NCBI GenBank assembly: GCA_005885325.1
Contig: VAYX01000059.1
Span: 1 to 13,371 of the forward strand
Origin: Actinomycetota bacterium
GTDB taxonomy: Bacteria; Actinomycetota; UBA4738; HRBIN12
Reading direction: 5' to 3'
DNA: 13,371 bases
Positions 12,510 to 13,371 of the stretch are shown piece by piece. The notes beneath the pieces were generated by a model. It saw only the letters and a program-made list of their open reading frames with translations. It searched no databases and had not been told where the DNA came from. Each line of letters starts with the position of its first letter. Position 1 is the stretch's first letter. Position numbers and translations under genes: made by a program.

Positions 12510-13371
12510 GGCTCGAGCCCCAGGCCGGGGAAGACGGTGGCTCGCACCTGGCGGATCACGTCCCGAGTCTCCGCGTCGGGACGTCCATCGGGCAAGGGGG
12601 CCTCCGAGAAGGTTGCCGGGACCTCGCCACCGACCGCGCGCTCCACCTCCTCGATCCAGGACTCGGGGAGGTGGTCGGGGAGCTCCGCCTCGCACATCTC
12701 GGCGAAGTACAGGGTCCACGCGCGGGGGACCACCCTGGCCCATTGGTATCCGCCGCCGCCGGTCGCCACCCACCGGCCGCCCGCAGCCTCGTGAGCCAGC
12801 TCGTGCAGGACGGCGGCCGCCTCGCGGTAGGCACGGGTGGTGAGGAGGAGGTGGGCCAGCGGGTCGGTCTGGTGGGTGTCGCAGCCGAGCTGTGTGACCA
12901 GCACGTCGGGCCCCCACCGCCGCACGAGCGGCGGCACGACCTCCCGGAACGCCTCCAGCCAGGCCCGGTCCCCGGTTCCGGGAGGAAGGGGCACGTTCAC
13001 CTTGGTCCCCTCGGCCTCACCCGCACCGCGCTCCGAGACGAAGCCCGTTCCGGGGAACAGGTACTCCCCCGATTCATGGATCGACACGGTGAGGACCCGA
13101 GGGTCGGTGTAGAACACCGCCTGGGGCCCGTCGCCGTGGTGGACGTCGACGTCGACGTAGGCGATCCGCTCCGCACCGCGCCGCAGGAGCCAGGCGATGG
13201 CCACGGCCGGGTCGTCGTAGACGCAGAACCCGGAGGCCCGCGCCGGCATGGCGTGATGGAGCCCTCCGGCGGCGTTGAACGCGTGATCCAGCCGGCCCTC
13301 CACCACCTCCTGCGCGGCCACCAGCGACGCCCCGACGACCAGGGCGCCCGCCTCGTGCATCCGGGGGAAGA
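12506..13371 (-). CDS. acuC: AcuC-type histone-deacetylase-family protein (partial, N-terminus off the right edge)
   Basis: The last ~288 residues are present; about the first 100 lie beyond the window. Class I/II deacetylase motifs are clear: NAAGGLHHAMP (His pair of the active site), SGFCVYDDPAVA, YVDVDVHHGDG (metal-binding Asp and His), SIHESGEYLFPGTG, VNVPLPPGTGD, LVTQLGCDTHQTDPLAHL (metal Asp), and ATGGGGYQW with the catalytic Tyr. The PGTGF and DVLVTQLGCDTH signatures fit AcuC, which deacetylates acetyl-CoA synthetase and so restores acetate activation; the closely related acetylpolyamine amidohydrolases are less likely. Its stop overlaps the pyruvate-kinase GTG by 4 nt, an arrangement that couples the two genes. 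The frame is open to the edge (ending in FPRMHEAG at its visible start). Substrate assignment is by similarity only. Confidence 0.88.
   Translation of the reverse strand, partial: FPRMHEAGALVVGASLVAAQEVVEGRLDHAFNAAGGLHHAMPARASGFCVYDDPAVAIAWLLRRGAERIAYVDVDVHHGDGPQAVFYTDPRVLTVSIHESGEYLFPGTGFVSERGAGEAEGTKVNVPLPPGTGDRAWLEAFREVVPPLVRRWGPDVLVTQLGCDTHQTDPLAHLLLTTRAYREAAAVLHELAHEAAGGRWVATGGGGYQWARVVPRAWTLYFAEMCEAELPDHLPESWIEEVERAVGGEVPATFSEAPLPDGRPDAETRDVIRQVRATVFPGLGLEP

Overview
The window is high-GC, gene-dense bacterial DNA, most likely from a poorly characterised Actinomycetota lineage. Evidence for this: very GC-rich third codon positions, many GTG/TTG starts, a mycobacterial-type bS22 (AURKAIP1/COX24-like) micro-ribosomal protein, and several TANNNT -10-like boxes placed 6-9 nt from start codons, as in actinobacterial leaderless promoters. 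No rRNA, tRNA, CRISPR array, transposon or phage gene was seen. The region reads as core or housekeeping-style chromosome rather than a mobile island. Genus or species cannot be named from this sequence.

Layout, left to right. (a) 1-1929, minus strand: a DUF4331 'SHREAP' secreted protein cut by the left edge, preceded by a six-helix membrane protein of unknown role. (b) 1969-4637, plus strand: a TIM-barrel sugar-phosphate isomerase/epimerase, then an exported SpoIVB-type S55 peptidase-like protein. A strong hairpin at 4657-4683 closes this block against (c), a minus-strand VOC/glyoxalase-family protein (4696-5139) divergent from a 58-residue single-helix, proline-rich small protein (5165-5341). 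(d) 5351-8980, minus strand, transcribed right to left: a PF15698-type phosphatase, a 206-nt hairpin-rich leader, a Clp1-like polynucleotide kinase, the 33-residue bS22 protein, an alpha/beta-hydrolase lipoprotein and a SAM hydrolase (DUF62). The last four are tightly packed and probably one operon. (e) 9008-11054, plus strand: two adjacent short-chain dehydrogenases and a DUF1905/YdeI-like protein. (f) 11088-13371, minus strand: an AcuC-type deacetylase, cut by the right edge, overlapping pyruvate kinase by 4 nt.

How the genes may work together. Region (d) combines an RNA 5'-end kinase homologue, a ribosomal protein and a SAM-cleaving enzyme in one transcription unit, which suggests a translation/RNA-linked housekeeping operon. 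Region (f) couples a putative acetyl-CoA-synthetase deacetylase with pyruvate kinase, consistent with control of pyruvate/acetyl-CoA flux. The two dehydrogenases in (e) look co-translated and may act on related substrates. No obvious new defence or mobile system is present. The items most worth a second look are the structured leader before the Clp1 homologue, the kinase/bS22 pairing, and the S55-like protein, whose catalytic blocks are in the reverse order to SpoIVB.
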